Below are positions 24,058-33,120 of a stretch of DNA of 64,000 bases, one piece after another. The DNA is taken from NCBI GenBank assembly GCA_051001135.1, contig JBPCNO010000047.1, forward strand, positions 1 to 64,000. Direction: 5' to 3'. Position 1 is the stretch's first letter. Each line of letters starts with the position of its first letter. The stretch comes from CAWHMN01 sp051001135. Its GTDB lineage: Bacteria > Acidobacteriota > Terriglobia > Terriglobales > Acidobacteriaceae. The notes beneath the pieces were generated by a model. The model was not told the origin of the DNA. It saw nothing but the letters and a program-made list of their open reading frames with translations, and did not search any database. A program made the position numbers and the translations under genes.

Positions 24058-24825
24058 TCAGCGATGAAACGGAGACTGTCCGAAGCGGAAGGAGAGTCCG
24101 GCCCCCACGCGCGTGGTCCAGCGCCCGTCCTTCAGCAGATCGTTGAAGAGATGGTCGTAGACCTCGTCTGCCTGCACCCGGACCCCGAAGTGACGGGTGA
24201 GGTCGTAGTCAAAGCCGCCGCCGAAGCCGTAAAAGCCCTGCCAGTCAGTCTTGCTGCCGCCTGGCACCAACTGTTGCACAACCAGTGTCTGGATCGGGTC
24301 CTTCGGGCGCGCGGTCACCTGCTCGCGCACCGCACCGACCGATGGCCGGACGAACAACGCGGCGTGGCGGAAGCGGTAAATGTTGAACTGCGGTCCGGCG
24401 GCGAAGGTCTGGGTCAGCGCGTTAAAGGGCACAACCAGCGCGTAGCCCGGAGGCAACTGTCCGGCTGCGGCCAATTGTGCCAGCAGGGCGCCCAACTCCT
24501 GTGCCAGCGCCGGGGGCACCTGGCCCGGGGTGAGTTTCGACTGGCCAGTCGCAACCGAGTAGTCGAACCCAAGCGTGAGCCAGGTCTTCGGTGTGACTCC
24601 GGCCTGGAATTGGAAGCCATTCTCCGGCAGCTTGATGTTGGTGCTGTAGAGGTACGCATAGCCGGCGACGATGTCGTAGAACGGGATGTCCACCTTGGCT
24701 GGCGCGTTGGCAGGGGTGAGCGGCTGCTGTGCCCATCCCGACTGGTGGAGCATCGCCGCCCCCAGGCAGACTGCGAGCGATGTGGCCATCCGTTGGAATT
24801 GTTTAGCCCGAAAACTCATTTCCAT
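24058..24825 (-). CDS. Outer-membrane beta-barrel protein
   Basis: 255 residues with a signal peptide (ATSLAVCLGAAMLHQSGWAQ). The mature part alternates short amphipathic strands (FYDIVAGYAYLYSTNIKLP, TWLTLGFDYSVATG, DWQGFYGFGGGFDYDLTRHF, GVRVQADEVYDHLF) and ends in a strand with aromatic residues (VGAGLSFRFGQSPFHR), typical of small OmpA-like barrels. The start at 24825 has GGGAG four bases upstream. It is divergent from the beta-oxidation operon, and the gap between them holds two TetR-type operators, so it is probably co-regulated. A role in fatty-acid uptake is an inference from this context. Confidence 0.75.
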   Translation of the reverse strand: MEMSFRAKQFQRMATSLAVCLGAAMLHQSGWAQQPLTPANAPAKVDIPFYDIVAGYAYLYSTNIKLPENGFQFQAGVTPKTWLTLGFDYSVATGQSKLTPGQVPPALAQELGALLAQLAAAGQLPPGYALVVPFNALTQTFAAGPQFNIYRFRHAALFVRPSVGAVREQVTARPKDPIQTLVVQQLVPGGSKTDWQGFYGFGGGFDYDLTRHFGVRVQADEVYDHLFNDLLKDGRWTTRVGAGLSFRFGQSPFHR

Positions 24826-24964
24826 TCGTCTCCCGTAAAGAAAGCTGCCGGAGAGAGAAAGCCGGCGAGGCATGGACACCCGTGTCGGTCGAGCTCTCCC
24901 GGAGCGGCGAACCTCGCCCGGAGCGGAAGAGTAGTGAACAGCACATGCGGTTGGCAAGTATTCT

Positions 24965-24980
24965 CTTACCGACGGGTAAC
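24965..24980. promoter_or_regulatory. TetR-type operator, copy 2
   Basis: CTTACCGACGGGTAAC matches CTTACC-N4-GGTAAG at 11 of 12 arm positions. It lies 140 bases upstream of the outer-membrane protein start, in the divergent gap with the beta-oxidation operon. Confidence 0.62.
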
Positions 24981-25040
24981 TTCGAGGCAGAGCCGCTCAG
25001 CCGAAGGTAATACCTGGCGCGATATCCGGATTGTGTTTTG

Positions 25041-25056
25041 CTTACCGGAGAGTAAG
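25041..25056. promoter_or_regulatory. TetR-type operator, copy 3
   Basis: CTTACCGGAGAGTAAG matches CTTACC-N4-GGTAAG at 11 of 12 arm positions and lies 81 bases before the start of the 3-hydroxyacyl-CoA dehydrogenase gene, where it could block its promoter. Its centre is 76 bases from copy 2. The rest of the 311-base gap 24826-25136 shows no gene. Confidence 0.65.
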
Positions 25057-25136
25057 ATAAGCCTCGTGAGCCCGCTGGCCGACCCGGCACAGTAGCATAG
25101 CCAACGTGAGTCGCAAAGATGCGGGAGTCAATCGGG

Positions 25137-27617
25137 ATGAGGGTTGAAGAGCGCAACGAACAGGAGGCGTCCATCCGCGGCGCAAGCAGCGAAGGGAACG
25201 CCAGCCGCTATGCGATCCGCAAAGCGGCTGTGCTGGGAGCGGGAACCATGGGCTCGCGCATTGCGGCGCACCTGGCAAATGCTGGTATTCCGGTGGTGCT
25301 TCTGGACATGCCGGCGCCGGGCGACGCGGACCCATCGCGCCTGAGCCGGGCAGCCGTGCGCGAGTTGTTGAAGGCCAAGCCGGCCGCGCTGTTCGAAGCG
25401 TCCTTCGCCTCGCGCATCCTCCCCGGCAACTTCGACGCGGATCTGGACAAGCTGAGCGATTGCGATTGGGTGATTGAAGCGGTGGCGGAAAATCTCGCCA
25501 TCAAGCGGTCGCTGCTGGCGAAGGTTGCGCCCCATCTGAAAGAGAATGCGATCCTGACCACCAACACCAGCGGGCTTCCCGTCGGCAGCATCGGCGAGGA
25601 ACTGCCGGAGTCGCTGCGCCGGCGGTGGCTCGGCACGCACTTCTTCAATCCGCCCCGGTATATGCGGCTGGTCGAAATCATTCCAACGCCTGCATCGGAT
25701 CCGGAGGCCATCCGCGCAATCGCTGAGTTCATGGAACGGCGTCTGGGCAAGGATGTCGTACGTGCGCGCGACACGCCGAACTTCATCGCCAACCGTATCG
25801 GCGTGCACCTGATGCTGGAGGTGGCGCGTCTGCTCGAAGAGGAGCAGTTGACGGTGGAAGAGGTGGATGCGCTCACCGGCACGGCGATCGGCTTCCCCCG
25901 GCAGGGCACCTTCCGCCTTGCGGATATGGTGGGCATCGACGTGCTGATGCACGTGGCAAGAAACTTCTCGCAGACCACATCGGAGCGGGTCGAGATTCCG
26001 TCGTTCCTGCACGCGATGGTGGAGCGGCGCTGGCTGGGAGACAAGACGGGCGGCGGCTTCTACAAGAAAGCCAAAGGCGAGGATGGAAAGGAGGTGCGTC
26101 TGGCGCTGGATTGGAAGACGCTGGAGTACCGGCCGGCGGAGCGCGCCAAGCTGCCATCGCTCGAGATGGCGAAGAATGTCGAGCAGCTTCCGGCGCGGCT
26201 GCGGATGCTGCTGGCGAACGATCCCGTCAAGGACAAGACGGCGCGCTTTCAATGGCGTTTGTTGAGCAGCTTATGGAACTACGCGGCCGACTGCCTGCCC
26301 GAGATCGCCGACGATGCGGCCAGCGTCGATCGGGCCATGCGCGCCGGCTTCAACTGGGAGATGGGCCCGTTCGCGATGTGGGATGCCGCAGGCGTCCGCG
26401 CGACGGTGGAGCGGATGCGTGGCGAAGGGCAGCCGGTGAGTGCAGCGGTCGAACGGCTGCTGGCTGCCGGCGGTGAGAGCTGGTATCGCAAGGACGGCCA
26501 GGAGTGCTTCGACCCATCCATCGGAACGTGGAAGCCGGTAGCGCAGCGCGAGGGCGTCGCGCGTATTGCTGATTTCCGTGAAGTGCGCGGCACGACGCGG
26601 GGCCCGACCCGGGGTGTCGTGCGGGAGAACGCAGGCGCGTCGCTGGTCGATCTCGGCGAGGGCATTGCTTGCCTCGATCTGCACTCCAAAAAGAGCGCGA
26701 TCGGCGAAGACATCCTGCGCCTGGTGACCGAGACCCTGCGCCCGGAGAGCGAGGCTACGCGCAATTTCCGGGGGTTTGTCATCCACAGCGACGCGGAGAA
26801 CTTCTCCGTCGGCGCCAACCTGGTGCAGCTCTTGTTGAGCGCACAGGAGGGCGAGTGGGATGAGGTGGACTTCGCCGTTCGCACCTTCCAGGCCATGACC
26901 GCCGCGATCAAGTTCTGCCCGCGACCCGTGGTGGTGGCGCCCTACGCTCTATGCCTGGGCGGCGGGACCGAGATGGTGCTGCACGCGGCTCGGCGTCAGG
27001 CGCACGCCGAGTTGTACATGGGCCTGGTGGAGGCGGGCGTGGGCCTGGTGCCGGCGGGTGGGGGCACCAAGGAGATGGTGCTGCGCGCTACAGACGCCGC
27101 AGCGCGTGCATTGGGGTCGACGGATCAGGTAGCCGGCTCGGTCGAGCTATTGGACGCATTGAAGCGCGCCTTCGAGACCATCGCGACCGCCAAGGTATCG
27201 ACCTCCGCGGTGGAGGCGCGCCAGCTTGGTTTCCTGGATGGATCGGACGGCATCACCGCGAATCGCGACCGCTTGCTGAGCGACGCCAAACGCGTGGCCA
27301 TCAGCCTGGCAGACGGCGGGTATACGCCGCCGCTTGCGCGCACGGAGATCCCGGCTGCTGGAGAAAACGTGCTGGCGACGCTCAAGATGGGCGCGTACCT
27401 GATGCGCGAGGCCGGCTATGCCAGCGAGCACGATCTGAAGGTGGCAAACTATGTGGCGAATATCCTGTGCGGCGGCCCGGTCGCGCCGGGCACAGGGGTG
27501 AGCGAACAGTACCTGCTGGATCTGGAACGGGAGGCATTTCTGTCGCTGTGCGGCGAAGCGAAGACGCTGGAGCGTATCGCCTTCACGCTCAGTACTGGCA
27601 AGCCGCTGCGAAACTAA
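25137..27617 (+). CDS. 3-hydroxyacyl-CoA dehydrogenase / enoyl-CoA hydratase-like fusion
   Basis: 826 residues. The NAD-binding domain comes first (AVLGAGTMGSRIAAHLANAG, DWVIEAVAENLAIKRSL, TNTSGLPVG) with the catalytic His-Glu region around THFFNPPRYMRLVEIIP and the C-terminal 3HCDH helices. A crotonase-like domain follows (about 500-700; SVGANLVQLL, ALCLGGGTEMVLHAARRQ). This domain order is the reverse of E. coli FadB and typical of many non-gamma-proteobacterial beta-oxidation proteins. It catalyses the second and third steps of beta-oxidation. It heads a three-gene operon with thiolase and acyl-CoA dehydrogenase and carries a TetR-type operator 81 bases upstream. ATG at 25137 was preferred to ATG at 25119. 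Confidence 0.9.
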   Translation: MRVEERNEQEASIRGASSEGNASRYAIRKAAVLGAGTMGSRIAAHLANAGIPVVLLDMPAPGDADPSRLSRAAVRELLKAKPAALFEASFASRILPGNFDADLDKLSDCDWVIEAVAENLAIKRSLLAKVAPHLKENAILTTNTSGLPVGSIGEELPESLRRRWLGTHFFNPPRYMRLVEIIPTPASDPEAIRAIAEFMERRLGKDVVRARDTPNFIANRIGVHLMLEVARLLEEEQLTVEEVDALTGTAIGFPRQGTFRLADMVGIDVLMHVARNFSQTTSERVEIPSFLHAMVERRWLGDKTGGGFYKKAKGEDGKEVRLALDWKTLEYRPAERAKLPSLEMAKNVEQLPARLRMLLANDPVKDKTARFQWRLLSSLWNYAADCLPEIADDAASVDRAMRAGFNWEMGPFAMWDAAGVRATVERMRGEGQPVSAAVERLLAAGGESWYRKDGQECFDPSIGTWKPVAQREGVARIADFREVRGTTRGPTRGVVRENAGASLVDLGEGIACLDLHSKKSAIGEDILRLVTETLRPESEATRNFRGFVIHSDAENFSVGANLVQLLLSAQEGEWDEVDFAVRTFQAMTAAIKFCPRPVVVAPYALCLGGGTEMVLHAARRQAHAELYMGLVEAGVGLVPAGGGTKEMVLRATDAAARALGSTDQVAGSVELLDALKRAFETIATAKVSTSAVEARQLGFLDGSDGITANRDRLLSDAKRVAISLADGGYTPPLARTEIPAAGENVLATLKMGAYLMREAGYASEHDLKVANYVANILCGGPVAPGTGVSEQYLLDLEREAFLSLCGEAKTLERIAFTLSTGKPLRN

Positions 27618-27665
27618 GCGCCGGATGCGGTGAACTAAACCGGAAGGCTGTTGAGGGAATCGACG

Positions 27666-28850
27666 ATGCAGGATGCAGTGGTGGTCAGCGCGGTGCGCAC
27701 GCCGGTGGGCAAAGCCGGAAAGGGAAGCCTGGCTGCCACGCGGCCGGATGATCTGGCCGCGGTGGTGCTCCGCAGCGCGTTGGAGCGCGCGCCGGGAGTT
27801 GATGCGCAGGAGATCGAGGATGTGATTTTAGGCTGCGCCATGCCGGAGGCGGAGCAGGGATTGAATGTGGCGCGCATGGCCTCTCTGCGCGCCGGCCTTC
27901 CGGTTACGGCCTCAGCCATCACCGTCAATCGTTATTGCGCCTCCGGATTGCAGGCGATCGCGTATGCGGCCGACCGCATCCGCACCGGCGGCGCGAGCGC
28001 TGTGCTGGCCGGTGGCACCGAATCCATGAGCATGGTGCCGATGGGAGGGCATCGTGTCAGCGCCAATCCCTGGCTGGTCGAGAACCATCCGGAGAGCTAT
28101 CTTTCGATGGGCTTGACGGCGGAGAGGGTCGCCGAAAAGTACGGCATCTCCCGCGAGCAGATGGATGCCTTTTCTCTGCAGAGCCATCAACGGGCGCTGG
28201 CGGCCACGGCGAGCGGGGCGTTTGCCGACGAGATCGTAACTGTGCCGGTAACACATAAAACCACTCAGCCGAATACGACCAAGCTCCAGGACCGCAGGCT
28301 CGAGTTCAGGGCCGATGAGGGGCCGCGCGCGGACACCTCGCTCGAAGCATTGGCAAAACTCAAGCCTGCCTTTCACGTCCAAGGCACGGTGACGGCGGGA
28401 AACTCCTCGCAGACCTCGGACGGCGCGGCCGCGGCGTTACTGCTTTCGAGCGATCGCGCACGGGAATTGGGATTGCAACCGCTGGCCCGGTTTGTCGCAT
28501 ACGCGACCGCCGGCTGCGCTCCGGAGATCATGGGCATCGGGCCGGTGACCGCCATCCCCAAGGCGCTGGCGGCTGCAGGGCTCAAGCTCGCAGACATCGG
28601 GCTAATCGAATTGAACGAGGCGTTTGCGGCGCAATCGCTCGCCGTGATCCAACAGCTTGGGCTCGATCCGGAGCGGGTCAATGTGCATGGAGGCGCCATC
28701 GCGCTGGGGCATCCGCTCGGCTGCACCGGCGCGAAACTCACCGCAACGCTGCTGCATGAGATGAAGCGGCGCGGCATCCGCTACGGCATGGTGACGATGT
28801 GCGTGGGCGGTGGCATGGGCGCCGCGGGCATCTTCGAGAATCTGAACTGA
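27666..28850 (+). CDS. fadA: Acetyl-CoA acyltransferase (3-ketoacyl-CoA thiolase)
   Basis: 394 residues of the thiolase family, cleaving 3-ketoacyl-CoA to acetyl-CoA and shortened acyl-CoA. The nucleophile is Cys91 in NRYCASGLQAI, with His349 in GGAIALGHPLGCTG and Cys379 in MCVGGGMGAAGIFE, a complete catalytic set. It begins 48 bases after the hydroxyacyl-CoA dehydrogenase gene. The ATG at 27666 is preceded by GAGGG; an in-frame TTG at 27651 is less likely. The length and C-terminal motif suit a degradative rather than biosynthetic thiolase, as does the operon. Confidence 0.92.
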   Translation: MQDAVVVSAVRTPVGKAGKGSLAATRPDDLAAVVLRSALERAPGVDAQEIEDVILGCAMPEAEQGLNVARMASLRAGLPVTASAITVNRYCASGLQAIAYAADRIRTGGASAVLAGGTESMSMVPMGGHRVSANPWLVENHPESYLSMGLTAERVAEKYGISREQMDAFSLQSHQRALAATASGAFADEIVTVPVTHKTTQPNTTKLQDRRLEFRADEGPRADTSLEALAKLKPAFHVQGTVTAGNSSQTSDGAAAALLLSSDRARELGLQPLARFVAYATAGCAPEIMGIGPVTAIPKALAAAGLKLADIGLIELNEAFAAQSLAVIQQLGLDPERVNVHGGAIALGHPLGCTGAKLTATLLHEMKRRGIRYGMVTMCVGGGMGAAGIFENLN

Positions 28851-28898
28851 CTGGCAGTGAGACAGCGACAGCGTCGATAGCAAAACGGGAGAGGCCGA

Positions 28899-30713
28899 AT
28901 GGCGACGGTAGCGGCAGGCAAGACTTCGATGCGGGCGAAGGCAGCAGCGGGCGGCAGCTTTCTTCTGGAAGAACGCACGCCGGAGGAGATCTTCACGCCC
29001 GAGGACTTCACCGAGGAGCAACGGCAGATCGGCGAGACGACGCACGCCTTCTGCGCAAAAGAAGTAGTGCCCGCCGCCGCCGCTATCGAGGCCAAGGACT
29101 TCACCGTCACGCTCGGGTTGCTGCGCAAAGCGGGCGAACTGGGGCTGATGGCCGTCGATGTGCCGGAGGAGTACGGCGGCCTGGCGATGGATAAGGTCAC
29201 CTCCGCGCTGGTGGCGGAGTGCAACTCGCAGCTCGGAAGTTTTTCCGTCGCCTTCAGCGCGCATACCGGCATCGCCATGCTGCCGTTGATCTGGTATGGC
29301 ACGGCGGAGCAGAAGCAGCGTTATCTCGAAAGGCTGGCGACGGCCGAGTGGATGGGAGCGTACGCGCTATCGGAGGCGTCCTCCGGCTCGGACGCGATGA
29401 ATATCCGCACCCGCGCCGTGCTCTCGGACGATGGCAGCCACTATCTGTTGAACGGCGAGAAGATGTGGATCTCGAACGCCGGATTCGCCGACCTGTTCAC
29501 CGTCTTCGCCAAGGTGGACGGCGAGAAGTTCACCGCATTCCTGGTCGAGCGCAGCTTTGCCGGCGTCAAGATCGGCGCGGAGGAACACAAACTCGGCATC
29601 CGCGGATCGTCCACCTGCCCGCTGGTGCTCACCGATTGCAAAGTGCCAGTGGACAACCTGCTGGGGGAGATCGGCAAGGGCCACCACATCGCCTTCAACA
29701 TTCTGAATGTAGGCCGCTACAAGCTGGCGGCCGCGGCCGTGGGCGGCGCGAAGACATCGTTTGAACACACGCTCCGCTATGCCAAAGAGCGCAAGGCCTT
29801 CGGCAAGACCATCGCGGAGTTCGGCCTGATTCAGCAGAAGATCGCAGAGACGGCGGTGGGCATCTATGTGGGCGAGAGCATGACGTACCGGACCGTGGGC
29901 ATGATCGATGCGGCACTCGCCACGCTCGAAGGAGAGGCCGCGCACAATCCCAAGGAGATCGGCAAGCGCATCGAGGAGTACGCCGTGGAGTGTTCCATGC
30001 TCAAGGTGTGGGCCTCGGAGATGCTGGACAGAGTGGTCGATCACATGGTGCAGATTTACGGCGGATACGGTTACGTCGAGGAGTATCCGGCGGAGCGGGC
30101 GTATCGCGATTCGCGCATCAACCGCATCTTCGAAGGAACCAACGAGATCAATCGCATGATCATCACCGGATGGCTGATGAAGCGCGCCATGACCGGCAGA
30201 CTCGCGTTGTTGCCGGCCATCAAGAAGCTCATGGAAGAGGTCATGGCTCCACCGGCGTTTCGCAGTGGCGGCGAGGAGACCGACCCGCTTGCCCCCGAGG
30301 CCGCGGTGCTGGCAAGTCTCAAAAAAATCGCGCTCCTCCTGGCGGGCGCCGCATCGCAGCGCTACATGCAGGCGCTCGCCGATCAGCAGGAGATCATGGC
30401 CGATTTGGCCGACGTGATCATGCAGGTGTACGCCCTCGAATCCTCCTTGCTGCGGGCGCAGAAGATGGGCGCAGGCGGTGCGAAGGCGCAGGCCGCAACG
30501 GCCGAGGCGATGGTTCGCGTGTTTGCCGCAGATGCGTTGGCTATCGTCGATCGCGCAGCCAAGCGCATTCTGCCTGCAGTTGCCGAAGGTGACATGTTGC
30601 GCACGCAGATGGCGATCCTGCGCCGCCTGACCAAGCATGAGCCCGCGAACACGATCGCGCTGGGGCGTGTGGTGGCGCAGCGGATGCTGGATGCAGGGGA
30701 GTACCGCTTGTGA
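28899..30713 (+). CDS. fadE: Acyl-CoA dehydrogenase
   Basis: 604 residues: the normal ACAD core of about 400 residues plus a helical C-terminal extension of about 180 residues, as in VLCAD-like enzymes. FAD- and substrate-binding segments include GAYALSEASSGSDAMNIRTRA, WISNAGFADLFTVFA and RKAFGKTIAEFGLIQ; the catalytic base is Glu412 in NRIFEGTNEINRM. Electrons from FAD would go to the ETF encoded at 17-19 kb. It is third in the beta-oxidation operon, 48 bases after thiolase. Long-chain acyl-CoA is the likely substrate because of the VLCAD-like extension. Confidence 0.9.
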   Translation: MATVAAGKTSMRAKAAAGGSFLLEERTPEEIFTPEDFTEEQRQIGETTHAFCAKEVVPAAAAIEAKDFTVTLGLLRKAGELGLMAVDVPEEYGGLAMDKVTSALVAECNSQLGSFSVAFSAHTGIAMLPLIWYGTAEQKQRYLERLATAEWMGAYALSEASSGSDAMNIRTRAVLSDDGSHYLLNGEKMWISNAGFADLFTVFAKVDGEKFTAFLVERSFAGVKIGAEEHKLGIRGSSTCPLVLTDCKVPVDNLLGEIGKGHHIAFNILNVGRYKLAAAAVGGAKTSFEHTLRYAKERKAFGKTIAEFGLIQQKIAETAVGIYVGESMTYRTVGMIDAALATLEGEAAHNPKEIGKRIEEYAVECSMLKVWASEMLDRVVDHMVQIYGGYGYVEEYPAERAYRDSRINRIFEGTNEINRMIITGWLMKRAMTGRLALLPAIKKLMEEVMAPPAFRSGGEETDPLAPEAAVLASLKKIALLLAGAASQRYMQALADQQEIMADLADVIMQVYALESSLLRAQKMGAGGAKAQAATAEAMVRVFAADALAIVDRAAKRILPAVAEGDMLRTQMAILRRLTKHEPANTIALGRVVAQRMLDAGEYRL

Positions 30714-30731
30714 GCAGCGGCGGCGACGCCC

Positions 30732-31538
30732 TCAGTCTCGCGCTTTCGCGCGATCGAGAGAGGGCCAGGCCGGGCGGCGCTTCTCCAGAAACGATGCCAA
30801 CCCTTCGCGGAAGTCTGCGGTTTGGCGCAAATCCGCGTTGGCCTGCACCGCGTCTTGGATCGCGCGATCCAGGCGTTCACGCGCCTGCTCGCTCAACAAC
30901 CGCTTGGTTGCGCGCAGACTCTCTGGACTGTTGCGCAGGAGCAGTCGTGCCAGATCGTTCGCGGCGGGAAGCAGAGCGTCTGCCTCAACAATACGGGTCA
31001 CCAGCCCCAGCGACAACGCCTCTGCCGCATCGATCAGACGCCCGGTGAGCAGCAGGTCGCGCGCGCGCTTCTCTCCCACCTGCGTGAGCAGATACGCGGA
31101 TACGATTGCTGGAATAAAGCCGATGCGCACTTCCGTGTAGCCGAACTTCGCCTCCGGGGCTGCGAGGGTGAAGTCGCAGATGGTGGCCAGCCCCATGCCC
31201 CCGGCGACGGCCGCTCCGTTGACCGCAGCAACGGTGGGCAAAGGCAGATCGTAGAGCGTGCGCAGCAGCGTGGCGATAGCCTGCGAATCCGCAAGATGCT
31301 CCGCCGGCGTGCGCGTGGACATGACCTTCAGTTCTTCGAGATCGAGTCCGGAGCAGAACGCTTCGCCGGCGCCCGTCAGAATGACGACTCCGGCGCCGCT
31401 GCCGGCTGCGGCGGCTAGCGCGCGGGTCAGCTCGTCGATCATCTGTGCGGTGAGCGCGTTGCGCCGCGCAGGCCGGTTGAGCGCGAGGGTGAGCACGCGC
31501 TCCGCTTCTGTAACGAGAATGGTTTCAAATGTCTGCAT
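30732..31538 (-). CDS. Enoyl-CoA hydratase/isomerase family protein
   Basis: 268 residues of the crotonase fold: LNRPARRNALTAQMIDEL, the oxyanion segment GEAFCSGLDLEELK, VNGAAVAGGMGLATICDFTLA and the Glu of FGYTEVRIGFIPA. The first of the two crotonase catalytic Glu positions reads Gly-Met-Gly, so only the second acid is kept. Its position next to HMG-CoA lyase and an acyl-CoA carboxylase subunit suggests methylglutaconyl-CoA hydratase in leucine breakdown. That is a context inference; it may act on another enoyl-CoA. The start at 31538 was chosen by the family N-terminus. It is convergent with the acyl-CoA dehydrogenase gene, 18 bases away. Confidence 0.85.
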   Translation of the reverse strand: MQTFETILVTEAERVLTLALNRPARRNALTAQMIDELTRALAAAAGSGAGVVILTGAGEAFCSGLDLEELKVMSTRTPAEHLADSQAIATLLRTLYDLPLPTVAAVNGAAVAGGMGLATICDFTLAAPEAKFGYTEVRIGFIPAIVSAYLLTQVGEKRARDLLLTGRLIDAAEALSLGLVTRIVEADALLPAANDLARLLLRNSPESLRATKRLLSEQARERLDRAIQDAVQANADLRQTADFREGLASFLEKRRPAWPSLDRAKARD

Positions 31539-31561
31539 AGGGTCCGGTGGTGAATGTCCGG

Positions 31562-32449
31562 CTATCGCCGCGCCGCTCCGTACTTTTCCGCGATGGCTCG
31601 GCTGGCATCGCTCAGCGCACTTAGCCCCGTGAGCTGCGGAAGCGATGCGCCGAGCTGCTGCAACTGCGCGAGCGCTTGCTCCGTGGCGATGTTGCCGACC
31701 AGCGTGTCCTGCGCAAAGGGGCAGCCGCCCAGCCCGCCAATCGCCATATCGAAGCGCCGGCATCCGGCGCGGTAGGCGGCCGCGACCTTCGCGTCCACGT
31801 CACCTGGACGGGCGTGGAGATGAACGCCGATCTCCAGGCCTTCGACCGTGCCCAACGCAGTTTCAAGCACCTGCTCGATCTGCTCCGGCGTCGCGAGGCC
31901 AACGGTATCGGCAAGCGAAATCTGCTCGAGACCGGAATCGGCCAGCAGATCGCATGCGGCCGCCACCTCCTCCACGCTCCAGGCATCGCCATAGGGGTTG
32001 CCGAAGGCCATGGAGACATAGGCCACCAGATCCAGCCCTCCTTTGTAGGCGAGGCCGCCGATCGCTTCGAGCGTGTCCAGCGCCTCTTCCGGTGTCTGCC
32101 GCTGGTTGCGCTCGAGGAAACCCGGCGAGATGGAGTAAGGGAAGCCGAGGGTCGTGACCGCTCCCGTGGCGATGGCGCGCTCGGCGCCTTTGGCATTGAC
32201 CACGATGCCGATGATCTCCGCATCCGCCGGCGGATCGAGCAGCGCGAGCACGCGTTCGGAGTCGGCCATCTGCGGTACCGCCGTAGGCGAGACGAAGGAG
32301 GCCGCGTCGATATGGCGGAAGCCGGCTTCAATGAGCAGGCGGAGGTAGTCGGCCTTCACCTCGGAGGGAATCTCTTTGGGCAAACCCTGCCAGGCGTCGC
32401 GCGGGCACTCGATAACCTTGACTGCAGTGGATTTGGGCGTAGACGTCAT
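31562..32449 (-). CDS. Hydroxymethylglutaryl-CoA lyase
   Basis: 295 residues of the HMGL/DRE-TIM family, cleaving HMG-CoA to acetoacetate and acetyl-CoA. It begins VKVIECPRDAWQGLPKEIPSEVK (the usual DGLQ is DAWQG here), followed by GFRHIDAASFVSPTAVPQMAD, the metal-binding HLHARPG and the loop GGLGGCPFAQDTLVGNIATE, which holds the catalytic Cys. The expected general features are in place. It is immediately upstream (23 bases) of the enoyl-CoA hydratase and shares its strand with a carboxylase subunit, giving a leucine-type catabolic set. Start at 32449 by the family N-terminus. Confidence 0.88.
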   Translation of the reverse strand: MTSTPKSTAVKVIECPRDAWQGLPKEIPSEVKADYLRLLIEAGFRHIDAASFVSPTAVPQMADSERVLALLDPPADAEIIGIVVNAKGAERAIATGAVTTLGFPYSISPGFLERNQRQTPEEALDTLEAIGGLAYKGGLDLVAYVSMAFGNPYGDAWSVEEVAAACDLLADSGLEQISLADTVGLATPEQIEQVLETALGTVEGLEIGVHLHARPGDVDAKVAAAYRAGCRRFDMAIGGLGGCPFAQDTLVGNIATEQALAQLQQLGASLPQLTGLSALSDASRAIAEKYGAARR

Positions 32450-32502
32450 GACAGGGAAGAGTATCAGCAAGCGGCCGGATGTTGCCCGACAGCAGCGGCA
32501 TT

Positions 32503-32919
32503 CTACATCTGCGCGAACAGCCACACCATGCCGAAGGCGAGTGCATGGAGGAGGACGATGGTGAGCATAGCGCGGAGCCACCCGAAGCGTCGCAGCACGA
32601 GTGCCGCGAGCAAGCCGTAGAGCGGAAATTGTGCGTACATGAGAATCTGCGCGATCGTATCTCCGGAGGCCTCCTGGATGCCGAGTTGAGGCTGGTGCAC
32701 GAGCATCGCAAAAGGGTAGAGAAGTTGCAGACGCGTCATCCCCGCACTCCCAAGCAGGGGCAGAATCTCCGCATAACGCACCGCGAACGGTGTGGCGACG
32801 ATGCCGGCGACCAATGGCAGCCAAAGCGCCCAGCGAGAACCGCCGATCTTGCGGTTGTTTTTTCTCGGGCGCGATGCTGCGGTTCTTTGCCGGGGAAGTT
32901 CGGGGGTACGCGTGGCCAT
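32503..32919 (-). CDS. Small membrane protein of unknown function
   Basis: 138 residues. A basic, Arg/Lys-rich cytoplasmic start (about 25 residues) is followed by three or four hydrophobic segments (ALWLPLVAGIVATPFAVRYA; LLYPFAMLVH; ILMYAQFPLYGLLAALVLRR; LTIVLLHALAFGMVWLFAQM). No family was recognised. It lies within the catabolic gene set on the same strand, 53 bases before HMG-CoA lyase, but nothing in it suggests an enzymatic role. Confidence 0.65.
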   Translation of the reverse strand: MATRTPELPRQRTAASRPRKNNRKIGGSRWALWLPLVAGIVATPFAVRYAEILPLLGSAGMTRLQLLYPFAMLVHQPQLGIQEASGDTIAQILMYAQFPLYGLLAALVLRRFGWLRAMLTIVLLHALAFGMVWLFAQM

Positions 32920-32984
32920 AGGTCGAGCATAGCGGGACTGAGAGGAAGATGCGTAGGGTGATGCCGGGAGGCATCTGACTCGAC

Positions 32985-33118
32985 AGGTGTCAGGGTTCAG
33001 GTGTCAGGGTTCAGGGTTCAGAGTGAGTTTCGGCGTGTAGCGAATCCGGGTGCCCCATCCTGAGCGAAGCGAAGGGTGGGCCTCATGCGCCGAAGGCGCA
33101 CCCCTGACCCCTGACCCT
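32985..33118. repeat. Intergenic repeat element with inverted CAGGG(T)TCAG arms
   Basis: A 134-base block between two minus-strand genes. The left arm has repeated CAGGTGTCAGGGTTCAGG units, and the right arm reads CCCTGACCCCTGACCCTG, the approximate reverse complement. The centre carries GTGCCCCATCCTGAGCG with AAGGGTGGGC and a small GCGCCGAAGGCGC stem. It has the look of a non-coding MITE-like or REP-like repeat. Related GTGCCCCAT elements are common in Terriglobia from memory. Confidence 0.55.
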
Positions 33119-33120
33119 GT

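Noticed and set aside
23953..25095. Long plus-strand frame of 380 residues over the outer-membrane protein gene
   Set aside because: It is antisense to a gene with signal peptide and barrel pattern, is Arg/His/Gly-rich without domain features, and crosses two operator sites.
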